Origin: Aculops lycopersici
Lineage: Eukaryota > Arthropoda > Arachnida > Trombidiformes > Eriophyidae
Length of the DNA: 64,000 nt
Direction: 5' to 3'
Assembly (NCBI GenBank): GCA_015350385.1
Contig: WNKI01000001.1
Span: 6,729,410 to 6,793,409, forward strand
In this document: one piece after another, positions 20,007-31,459 of the stretch
Position numbering within the stretch: position 1 is the first letter of the stretch
Layout: each line of letters starts with the position of its first letter
Program-made: the position numbers and the translations under genes
Notes under the pieces: model-generated
Database searches by the model: none
Seen by the model: the letters and a program-made list of their open reading frames with translations, nothing else
What the model was told of the DNA's origin: nothing

Positions 20007-21382
20007 TTTCGTTTTGTTGTGATGTTGTCGTTGCGTATTTATGGGCTAAACATCGGCGACGCCGACAACGCAACTCAAGTGGCAAACGCAATGGCCACTG
20101 GCCACGCCATTCGGAGACGTTGCACAGATGAGCGCGCAGCGAGTACCTCGACGGCGCCAGACTTTCTAGCGCCTTGCATGTGTGTTTCGCCCCTGTATTG
20201 GGCCGTCTCTGTGTGTGTGTGTGTGTGGAGCTCTCGTCGCCGAGGACGGCTACGGTAATAAAGCCAAGGCTAAAATTGCCTAAGCCTCCGCCCGCGCGAC
20301 ACACAAACTCAATGCGCTCGCTCGCGGCAAGTGCAGCAATGAATGCGCCAACCAGTGCAATGGCAATGGCGGACACACAATGCAGTTGCATCACTGCCAC
20401 TGCCATTGCCGCCGCCGCCGCCGCCTTCGCTGCCGGCCCAGCGGCAGTAGCAAACTGGGCGTGCCCCCTTGCAAAGCCTCAATGGGCGCTCGCAAGTCGG
20501 AGATTGAGAAAGAGGGAGCAAAACGAGGCAACGTAGTTACCGCTGCAGTCGTTTTCGTCGTGTGCCCAACTTATGAGTCATGGAGCCTTGAGCGCAGGAA
20601 GCGTAACCATAGAAGAGGAGTTTACAGGAAGCTCGGGCTGTCAGTGTTAGAGATGTGCCAATTTTGTTTAGTATATCACGGCGGGATATATTCGACTCCA
20701 TGGGCAACACTTACTACTGGGCGCCCAACTTCCGTCGCCCCGAAAACTTGGCTTTCGTGCAGGTTGGCCGAGAAATCTTTCAATTAGCTCTGGCCCGTCG
20801 TCTTTCGAGACTCGCAAGCCGAAAGCTTTTGATCTCCAGTTCAGCTCACTTACTAGTAACCAATTAGTACAGAACTAGGGGAAGCCAATTAGTCTGTCCC
20901 ATCTAAGCAGCCCTGGAATGCTTGACGAGATGACTACTTTCATTTTGGCCATCAGTCTTCTTCGCGCCTCTCTAAGGCCATCGTTGCTCGCTACGGTCTT
21001 GGCAACTTCCTGTTGACAAGTGCAAAAATTGGATTAATTTTGAGCATTCAACTATAGTGAGAATAATGATTAATTCAATGAGGTGCCGACAGGCGAGCAG
21101 TGGAAGAGGTGAAGAATCATTAAACATGTTAGCATCATCAGTTTCACAACCACCTGTGGCGAGCGATGCGCCAGCGAAGCGCGCGTTTGCATTTCTCCCT
21201 CCCTTGTTGCTAAACGCCGAGTGGTGCATAACTTGGCCAGCAATGGCGCAACACATGGATTTTTTCCGTTTGTTTACATGTTCGATGAACAGCTGACCAT
21301 CAAGCTGCCGAAACTGAACGGTAGCAAGCTTGCAAGTTTCATTGATTTAGAGTAACTAGGTTACTAAATCAAGCAAATAACC
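18253..21382. other. Divergent upstream region, DLGAP (-) and transferrin-like gene (+)
   Basis: About 3.1 kb with no convincing gene. It includes the (GTC)n tract at 19939-20006, a GT-rich patch near 20210-20226, and a GC-richer block at about 20030-20480 with GCC triplets that could be a core promoter area. Open frames here are repeat-driven (poly-Arg or poly-Asp) or lack any match. Confidence 0.55.
19939..20006. repeat. (GTC)n trinucleotide microsatellite, about 22 units
   Basis: Uninterrupted GTC triplets over about 68 bases. The tract generates spurious poly-Arg (+) and poly-Asp (-) frames. It lies between two divergent genes, not in a coding region. Confidence 0.95.
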
Positions 21383-24376
21383 ATGACAACATCGCCGAGG
21401 TTCCGGCCAACAGGTGGGTAACCATTTCCATTCTATCACTTTGAAACTCTTCTCTCTTTAACAGTCTAATTTTCAGCTAACCCAACTCTAAAACCTCACG
21501 CAACTTTGGAACGCAAATACTAAATTGAAAATCACAAATAAGTAGCAAGAGCTGCGCCGAATGCCGATCGCAAACTTCTCGTTGTCACGATAAGTTTACT
21601 CCTACTCAGCATTACAATTCTTCTGCTAGCTTTCATTGATGTTACAAATGGACTTTTGCAACAGGATCCATCGTCCTCCTACAACTATTACAGTCAACAA
21701 AGGCAGCAGCAACAGCAGCAACACTTCCGAAGGGAACGAGTCTCCTGGTGCACCATCAGTTTGCTAGAAAAAAAGAAGTGTCTCGATTGGGCGAGAGCCA
21801 TCGAGGATGTCAATGTACAATTTGAGGGCCAGGAACCCTTCAAGTTGAATCTAGATTGCGCCTCAGGCGCCGACAAGGATCAGTGTATGAGTATGATTGA
21901 CGACGAGCGAGCTGATATGATTCTATTGGATCCAGGTGAGATTGGAGTCGCGGGCAGGTATCACAGTTTGACGCCCATTATGATGGAGCGTTACAATTAT
22001 GCAATGTCATCAACAGGTACCAGCGGCAGGCAATCGTCGTTGGCCGACGCTCAACTGGGCCACTACTCGGTGGCTGTGGTTAAAAAGAGATCCTCGGCTA
22101 GTATTCAGAGTTTGGCCGATTTGTTTGGCCGACGAGCTTGCTTCTCGGGCGTGAGTCATATGGCAAGCTGGATTCTGCCTCTCGCCTCGCTGATTGATTT
22201 GCCCAAATTTGAGATTGCCGATTGCAACAATCTAGTCAAGTCGGCCTCGTACTTTTTTGGCAACAGTTGTGCGCCAAATGCTCTCATTAACAAGTTCAAT
22301 CCAACAGGTGACAATCCGCAAAAGATGTCGCTACTATGCGAGCGCCAATCGAGCCGAGTGGGCGCCCACTATGAGCCCTATAATGGTGCCTTCTCCGCAC
22401 TAAAGTGTCTCGCCGAGCCCTTTGGATTATCAAATAGCGGTGTTGTTGGTTCAACAGGCGGCAGCTTCCTAAGCTACCAAAGTTCCTCGCCACCTGTAGA
22501 CTTGGCCCAAGGCACTAGGTCGGCGGATGTCGCCTTTCTCCCTCACAACACAATGTTTTTGGCTGAAAAGTTGTCCCTTTCGCGAGAGTCCAGAATTGAG
22601 GTTCCTTCAAGAGCCGACTTGGAGTTACTATGCCCTCAAGGCGGACGAGCACCACTTGACAGGTGGCAAAATTGTAACTTTGGCTTCGTGCCGGCAAACG
22701 CAGTGATTGTTTCGTCGCGCACCCCTATCGAAAGACGCGAGGCCATTCAAAGATTTCTCAAGACTTCCGTTCAACTCTTTTCCAGTTCCCTATCGAGTCC
22801 AATGGGAGTGTCGTCATCGTTGCAAGCAGATGAAAGTATGCAAACAAACTCAAGACAACAACAACAATCTCAATTTGACTTAGGCTTTCTACCAACAAGT
22901 GCCCCAATAGGAACACTGCCAGATTTGATTGGTTCTCAGGATACTCAATATGGACCAAATAATGTATTCCAAGGAGTCAAGTTGAATACAAACTTCAAGC
23001 TCACCGGCGACTACTCGTTTATCAACTATCCTAGTTTAGATGTACTTTTCAGTAGCGATATGGTGGATTTGGTGCCACTTGTTGGAGTTGGCCAAACGTT
23101 CAAGGGTTATTTAAACTCGTTTCCGGTTCAACAAGCAACCTCGTCCTCGTCTGGCTCAAACTCGGGACTCAGACCGGGAGACCCGAGCTACTATTACTCG
23201 ATGTATGCTTCACAAAATCAAGGCTCCAGATCATCGGCTTTTGACACAATCAAATTCGATATTAGACAGCAAACAGACTACTTCGACAAACTAAGGAGGT
23301 GCACAGTTCCCGCTGTTATACTGTGCGTAACATCGGATAAGGAATTCAACAAGTGTCAAGCGATGAGCAAGGCATTCCACGCGGCTGGCCTCAAACCGGA
23401 ACTCAACTGTAAACTTGCGCAATCGACTCTAGCCTGCATGCAGCTGATTAAGAATCGTGATGCTGACTTGGTTGCCCTAGATGCAGCCGACATTTACCTA
23501 GCAGGCGCAAAATTTGGCCTTATTCCCATTGTGGCCGAACAAATTGAAGCCTACGAATCGAGTCATTACGCTGTTGCTGTGGCCAAGAAGTCAGATCAGT
23601 CGACTGATTTGTTTAGCCTCAAGGGCAAATTATCTTGCCACTCGGGCTTCCTAAAGGGCGCTGGCTGGGTGATGCCATTGCATTTTCTGCTAAGTAACGA
23701 AAGGATGCGAGAGTATGACGATTGCGACTCGGCCCATTCGGCAGCTGAGCATTTTGATCGTGGTTGTGCACCTGGGATTTTATCAACCTTATCGAGTACT
23801 CAAAATGCTAGCGCCTGGACTATAAGAAACATGTGCGAGTTATGCCACGGAACAGGAAGGAGCTACTGCGCCCGCGACGCCTCGGAACCTTTCTATGGCG
23901 ACACCGGAGCCTTCAGATGTCTGGTTGAGGGCGGCGGCGATGTAGCCTTTTGCAAACACACTGCGATATTTGCAAACACAGGTGGTGGTAATCGAGAGAC
24001 TTGGGCACGTAATTTAATCAAAAGCGACTTCGAGCTCTTGTGTCGCGACGGCTCGAGGGCTCCAGTGAACGAATACAAGACTTGCAATCTAGGGACAGTG
24101 CCACCTGATGCATTGGTGACCAGAGGTGATACTCCATTGCAACTTGTGGATGCCTACGTCAACTTGTTCATGTATGGTCAACAGTATTATGGATCCAAGT
24201 ATACGGAGGAGTATACATTCAAAATGTTTGCATCTGCTAGTGGCTCACATGATCTAATATTTCAAGACGCAACTCAACAACTGATTCGTGTACCACTTGT
24301 AAACCAAACCTACAATTCCTATTTGGACCGTGATTTCTTGCGCGCCATGGAGACGGTATTTTGTACGTCGGGATAA
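21383..24376 (+). CDS. Bilobal transferrin-family protein, iron ligands largely replaced (two exons)
   Basis: Exon 1 is 21383-21413 (ATG then nine codons plus one base). Donor AACAG|GTGGGT, intron 21414-21545 with a TACTAA branch-site match at 21519-21524, acceptor at TAG 21545 (or AAG 21542). Exon 2 is 21546-24376. The product is about 953 aa. A hydrophobic segment (LLVVTISLLLLSITILLLAF, about residues 21-40) is a signal peptide or anchor. Lobe 1 starts near VSWCTISLLEKKKCLDWA (about 75) and lobe 2 near RRCTVPAVILCVTS (about 593). Both keep the disulphide framework and the GAF...CL and DGSRAPV blocks. By eye, the human N-lobe ligands D63/Y95/Y188/H249 correspond to D/H/Y/N in lobe 1 and D/H/D/N in lobe 2. 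There is no hydrophobic C-terminal tail for a GPI anchor. The transferrin fold is clear; iron transport is doubtful. Confidence 0.88.
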
Positions 24377-24476
24377 TTTATTCACATGATATGACATGTA
24401 AACAATAATAATGATAAGATGTATAGTTACTTCTATACTCGTGCATATGTTGGTATAGAAGTGCGCCTTTAGTCAT

Positions 24477-24854
24477 CTAGACTTTTATCTTTCTCAACTC
24501 GTTCACTACACCATCGAACTCAGGACCGAGAGATAGGAGAAGTCCTGTGTTTGCAGCGGAATTGGCAATTAAAGTGACCACAAGGGAGGTCGGGAGTTTG
24601 TTGAAGGTGACAACTTGATAGTTTTCATAATCACAGCAGATTGTATTGCATTTGCCAAAACCCAATTTGGTTACCTGATCGGCGGCTAATACTGTCATTG
24701 ATAGAGCCGAGGCTTGCATCGCGAGCTCGGGTGCGAGATCTTTGTGAACTTCAATTAGTGGCACCCCATCGCGATCTATTATGAGTACAGCTAGTAAGCC
24801 CGGAATGTTTTTCATTAGTTGATGGAGTTCCTTTTTAAATAATTCGACAGCCAT
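24477..24854 (-). CDS. LAMTOR3: LAMTOR3 (MP1), Ragulator complex roadblock-fold subunit
   Basis: 125 aa, the same length as human LAMTOR3 (124). Ragulator anchors Rag GTPases and mTORC1 on late endosomes and lysosomes and scaffolds MEK1-ERK. Matching blocks: LLAVLIIDRDGVPLIEVHKD, APELAMQASALS, LAADQVTKLGFGKCNTICC, YQVVTFNKLPTSLVVTLIA and SAANTGLLLSL. The roadblock-fold order of helix-strand segments is complete. It has a good ATG context (CCACCATGG) and no intron. It is convergent with the transferrin-like gene (100 bp between stops) and divergent from NDUFB7 (474 bp), so the two small housekeeping genes may share a bidirectional promoter. Confidence 0.96.
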   Translation of the reverse strand: MAVELFKKELHQLMKNIPGLLAVLIIDRDGVPLIEVHKDLAPELAMQASALSMTVLAADQVTKLGFGKCNTICCDYENYQVVTFNKLPTSLVVTLIANSAANTGLLLSLGPEFDGVVNELRKIKV

Positions 24855-25004
24855 GGTGGTTGTTTGGTTTTTAATCTAAAGATTCATGATCATTCAATTA
24901 TGATAATAGGTGATTTGATAAAATAGAATGTGGCCAATCAAAGCTGGAGAAACAAAAACAAGGTTGCATACAAAAGTTCTTCGCTCGTGCATGTCCTTTC
25001 TCGT

Positions 25005-25006
<2 letters not shown>

Positions 25007-25036
<30 letters not shown>
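25007..25036. repeat. (CT)n microsatellite
   Basis: About 15 CT/TC units in the shared upstream region of LAMTOR3 and NDUFB7. CT tracts often accompany arthropod promoters (GAGA-type sites); that role here is inference. Confidence 0.85.
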
Positions 25037-25042
<6 letters not shown>

Positions 25043-25328
25043 TCGTGCTTCCATAGTATTGTTGCACACAGCACAAATCCTCTGCGCTCAATCCTCGCAC
25101 TTGTGCATTGAAATATTTTTGTTTCTTCCAAACCACAACAAGATCTATCTCCACATGACTTGCCTAGCTATGGATCTGACCTCAAACTGTCTTGCCATCC
25201 GATGAATGTTTGTTTTCATCTATAGCTATAGAGGAATCATCACAATCTACAAACCTCAATTATTCAAGACATCGGGTTCACAAGGCATTATTGCATAAAC
25301 TAGCAGCGCGAAAGCGAGAACAGTCAGG

Positions 25329-25815
25329 ATGGGAGCTCAATGGTCGAAATACACAATGTCTCATTTGTGGAAAGAGGACGAACCAGAGTCGATTGCACCT
25401 ATCAAATATGACCCCAAATTTGGTTTCGAAAACCGAGAGGTTATGCGTAAGTATTATTTAGATCCTCATAGCATCTATATTCTAAACAAGGGTTCAAAAA
25501 ATCTAATCATTTCTCTTTAAAAATTGAACTTTCAACATGAACAATGATTCAAACAAAACAGCTTTACCGGCTACTCGGGAGGAGATGGATTCCGCTTGCA
25601 TCGAACCCATCTTGAGGGACCATTGTGTCGACATTAGGATATACTACCATAAATGTATTGATGAGAATGCGCCGTTTTGGTATAAATGCAAGGCTATGAA
25701 GCAGGAGCTGGAAGAATGTTATTGGAATATGAGGATGGGCGATATCAAAGAATTTGAGAGAGAAAGGAGGTTAAACAAGAGAGAGCGCCGTTTGACTGGC
25801 ACCAGTGATATATGA
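25329..25815 (+). CDS. NDUFB7: NADH:ubiquinone oxidoreductase subunit B7 (NDUFB7), two exons
   Basis: Exon 1 25329-25446 (39 codons plus one base), donor ATGC|GTAAGT, intron 25447-25561 ending ACAAAACAG, exon 2 25562-25815. The spliced product is 123 aa (human 137). It starts MGAQWSKY, so it can be N-myristoylated as NDUFB7 is, followed by the YDPKFGFENREVM...TREEMDSA region. Twin CX9C motifs are intact: C-VDIRIYYHK-C and C-KAMKQELEE-C. The final FERERRLNKRERR matches the basic tail. The family is an accessory subunit of complex I on the intermembrane-space face, folded by the MIA40 disulphide relay. The phase-1 junction rebuilds a continuous match, so the intron is well supported. Confidence 0.94.
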
Positions 25816-26276
25816 TCTAATGAATCATGTTAGATATCTTATATTATAATATTTGTTATGAGCAAAGAAGAGAGAGTGATCGTCAGAGGCAACAACTAAA
25901 ACAAATACAAAGTTTTGTATTATCAACATTAGGTTAATATATCCGTATATAGAATTGATTGATAACATTCTAGTTTACAACAGAAAATGACTCAATTCTT
26001 TGGCGAGGAAATGATTGTGATTTCTACATTAGTTTAATAGATAAGATAGTCTTTTAAATTGGAATTGAAAGCTCATATAGTATCGATTCATTAGATACAA
26101 TCATAGTGTGACCTTTTACCGATTGTTGAAATATATCTTGCAAAGTTAGTAGAAGTGGTAGTAGTGGTGGTATTGATGGTGGTGGTTGTGTTGGAAAATC
26201 TGTATAACTCTTAATGTTTGATATCATCTTTATGGAACCTCTTTGTTTACATTACTATTTAGAATTGTATATTATA
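25816..26276. other. Convergent 3' region, NDUFB7 (+) and cindr (-)
   Basis: AT-rich 3' UTR sequence for both genes, with a short GTGGTG/GATGGTGG tract near 26155-26190. No gene seen. Confidence 0.6.
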
Positions 26277-29200
26277 TCACTTGAGGTTTCTTTCGAGTTC
26301 CGTCTGCATTGCAGCTATCTTCTTGCGTTCGTCTGCCAAATTGTTTACAAGATCTTTTATATATCGCTTCTGATTTTCTGTGGCACTTTGGCAAGCTTTA
26401 AGCTCTATCTTCATACTATTGACTGCATCTCGTAACTCGCCCATCTCCTTTAGGTCATCACGCAACATTCTAACCTCTTCCCTGAGTTCACTAATTTCAC
26501 CTGTGACATCCTTGGAGATCTGTTTAGCTAGCTGGGCGATGTCTACACTTGATGTGGCTGTTGTTGCTGTTCCCAGTTGGTTATGATGGTGGGGGTGGTT
26601 GTTATTGTTGTTGGTGTTCGTTTTTTGAGTTACACTTGAGTTATTACTATTCTGAGCCAACTGATGACCGGCAACAGATGGTTGTTTGGTGGTGTTGATT
26701 GTAGGAGTTAGTGTCGAGCCATTTTGATCGCCACCTGAGCTACTTCCGTTCGAGGTAATTGTCGCTTCAATTGGAGCGCTAGTTGATCCAACCTCTTGTC
26801 CACTCTGCCCCTTGACAGGTGAAATTTCGCGTTCAATTACTCGCTTGCTATTATCCACGAGCGAAGGGGTGTCGCGTTTATTCTCGGTTGCCGCCTTTTT
26901 ATTCCGCAACTCAACCATCCAAGCTGGCGTTTTGGTGGTATCCTTATCCTGTCCACCGGTAGCGGACATAACAGACTGACTAGCTCTTTGTGTTGTTTTA
27001 GGTGTTGCGTGATGGTTACTATTAGAGCTGGGTGTTACGTTGTTGTTATGCAACCTTCCAACTGATGGCTCATCCACAATATTTTCAAGCGACGAACTTG
27101 ACTTAAAGACACCACCTGAATCCGTGGTGACTGGTGCACTCATTCTAGATCCAAGTAAACTTGATGACATGTTTGATGTCGCTTGTTGAGCAGATAGAAC
27201 AGAAGAAGAAATTGGTGCCCCTGCTGTTACCGTAGAAGAGGAGGGTGGAACAGGTGGTAAAGAGGATAGTGGCGGTGTGTCATGGTTCGTCTGTGATGTT
27301 GAATTCGACGTTAGACTTGCTCCAGCTCCTTCTGATAATCTTCCATTTGTCTTACCAGGTAAACTCGGCGGCGATTGATCAAGGGAACTCTTTTTGTTTA
27401 GGAAATTGGACGGTGGCCTACGAGTCGGACCTTTCGCTCTATTTACAGTCATGTGATTGAGCTTTGTAGGCGACTGTGCCTCACCTGATCCTGTTAGATC
27501 ACTTGATCCAGAAGTCTTGGCACTAGCTGAAGCCGTTTCGATGCCTTCCTCGGATGGATCATGTTGCACTGCTGGGCCAGATGATAGCTTGTTCCTTTTC
27601 AGAGATAGGAATGATACTGCCGAGTTACTATTATGCTGTTGCTGTTTCTCAAGATTGTTCTCTAGCTCCTTGCTGAATCCCTTTGGAGTTGTCGCAAATA
27701 CAGACTTGAGTCTACCAGCCGCCACACCGGCTCCTATAAAACCATCCGCTCCACTTGTTGGTTGTCCGCTAGGTAGACTTGTGTTCGAGTTTCTATTGTT
27801 AGTAATCCAGCTACCATCAGGGTTGACCGTATCAGATCCGCTGACAGCAGGTGGCAAGTCTAGTTCCTCGATTAGTTGTACAAAATTATCCGGAAAGACT
27901 CCTATCTTGCCTCTGAGTTCACCTTTCCACCAACCAACATCCTCAATGTCTTTGTCTAGTACATTGATTATGTCATCAACTGCTAGGGTTAATTCATCGC
28001 CATTCTGAGCATCGTAGGCATATATAACTCTAGCTCTTTCTCGTGGCTTTCCAGCGGACGGCATTTGTTGTAGCGACGACATCATCGACTGAGATTGAGG
28101 CGAGGAATTGGTGGTCATGGATTGATGACCATGTGGAGTGGGTAGCATCCTTGAATGTTGCAAACTATTACCATGAGAACTGAATTGATTTGCAGGCTTT
28201 GGCGGCAGTGCCGGGGCTGCCGTATTACCATTAGTTGCATCATTGTTGACACTTGTTGGAGTTGGTGGCGGTGGCTTCTTGGGTATTGATTTTGATAATG
28301 TACTCGACTGCATAGTACTGGATCTCTCAGTTGCATTCATGCCTCCAGGTAGTCTTAATTTAGCACCACCTGTTCCAGCATTTGCCGCGAAAATATCTCC
28401 AAATCCAACGCCTCTGATTGGTTTTGGCCTCCTCTCGCCAGAACCATCTTCGGCTGAATTACCGGGTGGAGTACCGCCAACAGGTGGCAGCATTCCACCT
28501 GGAATTGGATACGATAAACCAGCTGCTGACGTATCTTGAGTATTGGAGTTCATGATGCTGTTGCTGTTGCTACTGCTTGTTAGGATGTTATTGTTACTAT
28601 TGTTACTATGATTACTATTCAGAGAGTTTGTTGATAGACTTGTTGGCTTGGAACTTTTCCCGGCAAATAGACTGCCTAACTTGTTTTGCTGTGCAGCAAT
28701 TATGCTCGAGGGTTTAGATGTATCTGGCGGCAAGATCGGTGGTATATTTGCTTCAATAACTTGAACAAAATTTGATGGAAAAACACCTTCCTTGCCTTTC
28801 AAAATTCCTCTCCACCAGCCTAATGTGTTTTTAATAATGAATATCGAGTGGTTTTGTGTTGTGTTTAAAATATCATCCAATTCAAATATAAATATTCGTT
28901 ATATTTGTAGTATTTTTTACAACCAGGTTGGTAATGGATAAATTTTGCACGATTGGATGATAAGATTAAGTTGGGTTAGTTTCATGTTGATTCTGGTCAC
29001 TCAATTGTCTTCGTCGTCATCATATTGATCTTAGGTTTTCCTTGTAATTATAAAACAGTCACGATCAAAAATCTCTCTGCCCATTCTCAGATAATTATTT
29101 GTTATTGATGGCGAATAAATCGGCTGGCCAGTAGACAAGATTTGGCTGTTCAAGAAATCTTATCGCTTCGGTTCATCTATCAAACGAATCTGGATACATA

Positions 29201-29573
29201 CATAAAAACAGAATATCTATGAGTAAGTGTTTAAGTCTGCAGCTTGTTGCTGCAGTCTCCTATCCTCGTCTTTGCAGCAACTGGTGCTCCTTTCTACTAA
29301 TGAGAAAAGAGAGGGAAAGATGGTAGATAGATCGCTCGCGCACTTGTTTCTAAAACTGCGGTTGCATTAACCGATACTGTAGATCACAACCAACCAAACA
29401 TTCAACCACAACGACGACGACCTCAACAGATAAAATACAATCAAATGAGAAAGAAAACGCTACTCACCCTCCTCATCCTCGCCGATGACTTGAATTTTAT
29501 CACCGACATTGAGCTTGAGCTCGTCTTCGTTTTTCGGATCGTAGGCGTAGACAACGCTGGCCACTTTGTTCAT
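26277..29573 (-). CDS. cindr: CIN85/CD2AP-family adaptor (cindr) with two SH3 domains, two exons
   Basis: Exon 1 is 29573-29468 (35 codons plus one base), donor GAGG|GTGAGT. Intron 29467-28820 ends ACATTAG. Exon 2 is 28819-26277. The splice rebuilds EDEEGWWRGIL. The product is about 882 aa. SH3-1 (residues 4-58) reads VYAYDPKNEDELKL...GWWRG...GVFPSNFV. SH3-2 (about 298-357) reads VIYAYDAQNGDELTL...VGWWKGEL...GVFPDNFV. A Pro/Ser/Asn-rich linker with PPKP and RRPPSNFL type ligands follows, then a C-terminal coiled coil (about 792-882). The family organises endocytosis, actin and cell-cell contacts through Cbl, capping protein and nephrin-like partners. Vertebrate and fly members have three SH3 domains. 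The first here most resembles SH3-B and the second SH3-C, so SH3-A seems missing unless an unseen upstream exon supplies it. Confidence 0.9.
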
Positions 29574-31436
29574 TTTGTTTGACGCAAGCGAGCGAATTGC
29601 TGGCCAACTTGTTGCTGTTTTTGATGAGTTTCAGGTTTCCTCGTTGGCTAACTGGAGCTAACTACGAGCTAACTACTAGCTTCAGCTTTTTGGATTGTCA
29701 GCAACTATAAAATTATAATACTGACTTTTTTACATCAATGATGATGGATGGTGAATTAGAGTAAACGCTAATAGATGCGATTCTTTGTTGTTGTAGTGGT
29801 TCCTGTGACACTGTAGTGGCTTCGTTGTAAAAATAGCTTGGGGTGTCATGTGTCAGATTCTTTGTTATTATTATTTGGTGGAATCTAAATCTATTTTACA
29901 ATAATAGTTGAGATTGAATAAATGACAAACTAATTCATAGTTGTAATATTATGATTACAATAGTGACTTATAAGAATAATATAATATGTTGATAATATTG
30001 AGATAATTGTATAATTTTTTCTTCGAAAATAAATACAAGACAAACACTTCAGTGAAAAGTATTAGAAAAATATCAACTCTAGACGAGCAGAGCAGTCGGT
30101 GGTTTTAGATGTCAAAGTTTGGGTAATATATGCTGCTGCTGTTGCTGCCACCGCCGCCGCCACTACAACTCATAACATTCGGAGCCAGAATATTGACGGC
30201 CTTTTTCTCACTGTCAGGCTTAGATTAATGGATGACACCGACTAACAAGGTGGAGGTAATCTAGAAGCCCAGTAGTAGAGGCACAAGATGGTTGCGGTTG
30301 TTTAATTTAGCTTGGAGTTGTGTGGTTTTGTGACGAATAGCGCGGCGTGTTTAGAAGAAGTGAACGATGAGGACGCGAGCCAGCAACTTCTAGGCTTCTT
30401 CTTGTAAATTTATATTAGTATAAAAACTTTAGAGTATCTTTAGGTTGCAGGTAAGGGGCAGGTAAACTGGCCGGCGCCGATGGTTCATCGCATCTCCTCT
30501 TCTGCTTCTAATCGCTTTGGCTAACTTGCACGCTCATTCGCTCATTCGCTCGCAGGTTGCCGGCCACTTGGATTTTTGGACACAACAAGAATCTGCCAGT
30601 TTTTTTACTATTTTTAAATCAAGCCAACTTGTTGCTTCGCAACTCGAACTTGGACTCTCAAGCTGCATCTACTAGCATTAGTGCAGTGCTCTTGAAACGG
30701 CGGCCTGTGTGTTGGTTTGTTGGAGCAGTCGCAGCGACGCCGGCGAGTTTGCGCTGTCCAGGTTGTGCCGCTCTGCAACAACAACAGCGAGCCAGCCAGC
30801 GAGCCAACCGCCCGGCTGGCCAACACACAGAGAATCGAGTTTTTAGAAGGGGACTTTTCTCATTACATTTTGCGCCATTCGCCGTCACTGTGTGTGAACG
30901 ATGCCCAGCGTCAATCGGCCGCCGCAGTCGCCACCTTGGGATGCTCCACAGCCACTTGCTGCCTCTCTTGCCTCCGTGCTGTTGGTTACCTGTCATCTTC
31001 TCTGGTTGCCGGCTTCATTGCCCACGAGAGTGAATCAGATTTTCCAGATGAGTTCAGCGGAATAAAAAGGCCAGCAGCAACATCAGCGGCAGTACACAAC
31101 AAACGCTCATGAGATGGAGATTTGGTGCTTCCTAAACTGAATCCGCGGCAGCGGCAGCTGCAACTGCATCTCCGTCACCTATCCTCCAAGTAAGTAACAT
31201 CGAACTTCAAACTGCTCAACAAGAAGTCAGAGGCAACAATAACAGCAACAGGAATCACAGGTAGCGATAGACGACTAACCATAAGCGAGAACAAGTGAAC
31301 AGCGGCGCAGCATTATCGCCACCACCATCGCCGACGATGCTCGCTTTTTTCACGCTCGACTTTAGAGATGGAGAGTATTTACCTGGCCACAATCACTCCG
31401 CCTGGCGCCGCTCTACTGTATTCCAACTTACTGCAA

Positions 31437-31459
31437 GACGACGACGACGACGACGACGA
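31437..31459. repeat. (ACG)n short trinucleotide repeat
   Basis: About 7-8 ACG units, same class as the GTC tract at 19939 and the GAC tract at 40542. Confidence 0.85.

Noticed and set aside
19899..20406. Poly-Arg (+) and poly-Asp (-) ORFs
   Set aside because: They are created by the (GTC)n repeat and have no match or codon support.
30557..31112. Overlapping 110-158 codon frames upstream of cindr
   Set aside because: Frames occur on both strands over the same GC-richer DNA, with no recognisable domain and no consistent start.
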